Source of the DNA: Glandiceps talaboti
Taxonomy: Eukaryota; Hemichordata; Enteropneusta; Spengelidae
Assembly: GCF_964340395.1 (NCBI RefSeq)
Contig: NC_135558.1
Location: 21,695,371-21,759,370 of the forward strand
Direction: 5' to 3'
DNA length: 64,000 nucleotides
This document shows, one piece after another, positions 63,741-64,000 of this stretch (position 1 is its first letter; each line of letters begins with the position of its first letter). The position numbers were made by a program, and so were the translations under genes. The notes under the pieces are model-generated. The model made no database searches, had not been told where the DNA came from, and worked only from the letters and a program-made list of their open reading frames with translations.

Positions 63741-64000
63741 AACCTATATTAAATAAAAAAAAAGAATAAGTTTTTGAGACTGAAAGGGAACATGGCCGTA
63801 TATGAAGTAGTGTTTTTTCTTCTTGATTTTAGAATCCTAATTAATTGTCCATAATTCTAAGAGGAAAGAACATTTGTGTGAAAAACTATTTAAAATATTA
63901 AATTGTCATTTTGTTGAGAAAAATAAATGCATCCCTGCATGGAATTCAAGGTTTCTGTAAAGTTGGCAAGATGCCAAGATATGAGACAAGGTCAGTTTAT
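63741..64000 (+). other. TGFBR3 intron 2, window end
   Basis: AT-rich, no feature seen. Confidence 0.5.

Overview
The window is metazoan nuclear DNA. It shows spliced genes with GT-AG introns, long AT-rich introns, many minisatellites and (TG)n/(TCTG)n microsatellites, non-LTR retrotransposon fragments, tRNA-derived sequences and MITE-like elements. The gene content, a Rex1/L2-like LINE, and a tRNA-headed SINE whose body recalls deuterostome SINEs suggest a marine invertebrate, perhaps a deuterostome such as a hemichordate or cephalochordate. That placement is inference.

Two host genes lie on the + strand. Gene 1 (215-21091) is the 3' part of a centriolin (CNTRL) orthologue: eleven coding exons with consistent phases, 623 complete codons and the stop at 21089-21091. 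The residue pattern follows the last third of vertebrate centriolin exon by exon and then adds a serine-rich tail of about 190 residues. Its 3' UTR probably runs to a poly(A) site near 22945-22970. Gene 2 starts at 38235 and leaves the window. It encodes a signal peptide (38235-38289) and, after a 21.4 kb intron, the first part of the betaglycan/endoglin orphan domain (59734-60053), so it is a TGFBR3/ENG-type TGF-beta co-receptor. Centriolin is a centrosome/midbody scaffold and betaglycan a cell-surface co-receptor; no functional link between them is implied.

Region by region. 1-22.97 kb: CNTRL exons, with introns holding seven tandem arrays, a reversed LINE endonuclease fragment (7.3-8.8 kb), two MITE-like elements (13.8 and 14.2 kb) and three copies of an unclassified repeat, here called family A. 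23-38 kb: intergenic, with a 2.3 kb minisatellite, a second repeat family (B), a 34-bp minisatellite with telomere-like cores, a 5'-truncated LINE (28.9-31.1 kb), two back-to-back family A copies (32.8-35.1 kb), a tRNA-Ser-like SINE, a retroposon 3' end, and a CpG-richer promoter zone. 38.2-59.7 kb: TGFBR3 intron 1, with several arrays, a MITE filled by a tRNA-like insertion and a 2.6 kb 35-bp array ending 59 bp before exon 2. 60-64 kb: TGFBR3 intron 2, with a 26-bp-class array and a family B copy.

The most unusual features are the tandem-array load (about 12 kb, near a fifth of the window), higher-order structure in two arrays (430 bp and 945 bp), and family A. Family A has 13-bp inverted ends, an internal microsatellite, tandem modules of about 146 bp, and different non-repeat cargo in two copies, which resembles Helentron-associated (HINE/DINE-like) elements. 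I saw no complete novel protein-coding system.
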